This document shows positions 5,263 to 5,972 of a stretch of 5,972 bases of DNA, one piece after another. Below the pieces are notes generated by a model that saw nothing but the letters and a program-made list of their open reading frames with translations, ran no database searches and was not told the DNA's origin. Source of the DNA: Alphaproteobacteria bacterium (GTDB taxonomy: Bacteria > Pseudomonadota > Alphaproteobacteria > Sphingomonadales > Sphingomonadaceae); assembly GCA_018970965.1 (NCBI GenBank), contig JAGWVG010000113.1, positions 1-5,972 of the forward strand, in the 5' to 3' direction. The position numbers and the translations under genes were made by a program. Every line of letters begins with the position of its first letter. The first letter of the stretch is position 1.

Positions 5263-5972
5263 TTAGAAACCGACCTTCACTGAAAGGAAGATCTGCTGCG
5301 GAGCCCCAGCCAGCAGCGTTTGATTATCGCCGCTATTGCCAAATCCGTTAGAGCCAATGGTTGCGACATATTTCTTGTCGAACAGGTTTGTTGCATTCAG
5401 CTGAATTTCGATGGGTTTGGACAAACCAGCATCCAACCGATACCCCAAGGTTGCATCAACCAATGCGCGCCCCGGCACGGATTGATCATTGGTGTAGGTG
5501 AAGAAACGCCGTGACATGTAGTTTACGCCCACACGGCCAAAGAGGCCATCGCTGTCATAGGCAAGCTCACCACGGATGAGGTGCTTCGGTGCATCGACCA
5601 CAGTTTTGCCATTGGTCGCGGCCAGAACCGCACCAACCGAGTTAACCACATCGTTGCGATAGGTGGTGTCGTTATAGCTGTATGAAGCAAAAACACTTAG
5701 GCCACCGCCCAAGCGATATTCACCGGCCGCTTCAAAGCCGATCGCGCGGACATTGCCCACATTTTGCAGAACAGCTGGATTGCCGACGATGCCCGCTCCG
5801 GTGGAAATGCCGAGCAAGCGGTTGCGGAAGTTGACATAATAGAGCCCCAGCGTGCCGTTGAAGCGATTGTCTTTATACCGCGCACCCATTTCATAGGTGT
5901 CAGACTCTTCCGGCTTCAGGCTGCCTTTAATCGCATCAAAGCCAGCTTGTGTGGTTGAAAAAGGACCGCTGG
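5263..5972 (-). CDS. TonB-dependent outer-membrane receptor, C-terminal beta-barrel (partial)
   Basis: The gene reads leftward and is open to the right edge, so the N-terminus, plug domain and TonB box lie outside the window. About 235 C-terminal residues are present. Typical receptor features follow in order: LKPEESDTYEMGARYKDNRF (the usual lkPE.s..yE.G.r segment), LGLYYVNFRNRL, then VRAIGFEAAGEYRLGGGLSVFASYSYNDTTY with alternating beta strands. Later come NYMSRRFFTY, a barrel-strand and loop series, and the C-terminal NATNLFDKKYVATIG box. The chain ends QQIFLSVKVGF, and the terminal Phe is the outer-membrane assembly signal. Such receptors take up siderophores, cobalamin, or plant and algal carbohydrates using TonB-ExbBD energy. 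The barrel C-terminus does not reveal the ligand. The internal ATG at 5889 is just a Met in the chain, not a start. A terminator follows closely. Confidence 0.95.
   Translation of the reverse strand, partial: SGPFSTTQAGFDAIKGSLKPEESDTYEMGARYKDNRFNGTLGLYYVNFRNRLLGISTGAGIVGNPAVLQNVGNVRAIGFEAAGEYRLGGGLSVFASYSYNDTTYRNDVVNSVGAVLAATNGKTVVDAPKHLIRGELAYDSDGLFGRVGVNYMSRRFFTYTNDQSVPGRALVDATLGYRLDAGLSKPIEIQLNATNLFDKKYVATIGSNGFGNSGDNQTLLAGAPQQIFLSVKVGF

Overview
The window looks like ordinary chromosomal DNA of an alphaproteobacterium, most plausibly from the Sphingomonadales. That placement is an inference. It rests on moderately high GC, a TauE-like permease paired with a TIGR02186/Alph_Pro_TM membrane protein (a family I recall as alphaproteobacterial), a TonB-dependent receptor, and a LysR C-terminal tail of a type I associate with sphingomonads. 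I see no phage, transposon, CRISPR or plasmid signature.

Left part (1-1692). The last 29 codons of etfA (electron transfer flavoprotein alpha subunit, + strand) end at 91. A hairpin-plus-T-run terminator at 115-146 follows. It is shared with the convergent nhaA (128-1291, - strand), and the nhaA stop codon is exactly the three-base loop of the hairpin. nhaA encodes a complete 387-residue Na+/H+ antiporter with all key charged residues. Just upstream of it lies a decayed LysR-type regulator (1323-1610, - strand), of which only the C-terminal end of the effector domain survives.

Middle part (1693-4070, + strand). Two genes overlap by 4 bases: a TauE/SafE-type permease (1693-2607) and a TIGR02186 membrane-anchored periplasmic protein (2604-3368). 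They are probably one operon with a joint but unknown role in anion or sulfur-compound export. After a 105-base gap comes a short PlsC-like acyltransferase with a GTG start (3474-4070).

Right part (4086-5972, - strand). A classical short-chain dehydrogenase (4086-4901) converges on the acyltransferase with only 15 bases between the stop codons. Immediately upstream of it, 25 bases away and in the same direction, is a tRNA-Val(UAC) with encoded CCA (4927-5002) and a promoter-like sequence. The dehydrogenase may therefore be read from the tRNA promoter. The window ends in the C-terminal beta-barrel of a TonB-dependent receptor (5263-5972, continuing past the edge). A large hairpin terminator (5182-5253) closes it.

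No gene-free stretch exceeds 300 bases. The longest, 5003-5262, holds the tRNA promoter and the receptor terminator; I see nothing convincing in about 5049-5181. No clearly novel system is present. The most interesting items are the TauE/TIGR02186 pair, the decayed regulator beside nhaA, and the tRNA-dehydrogenase linkage.
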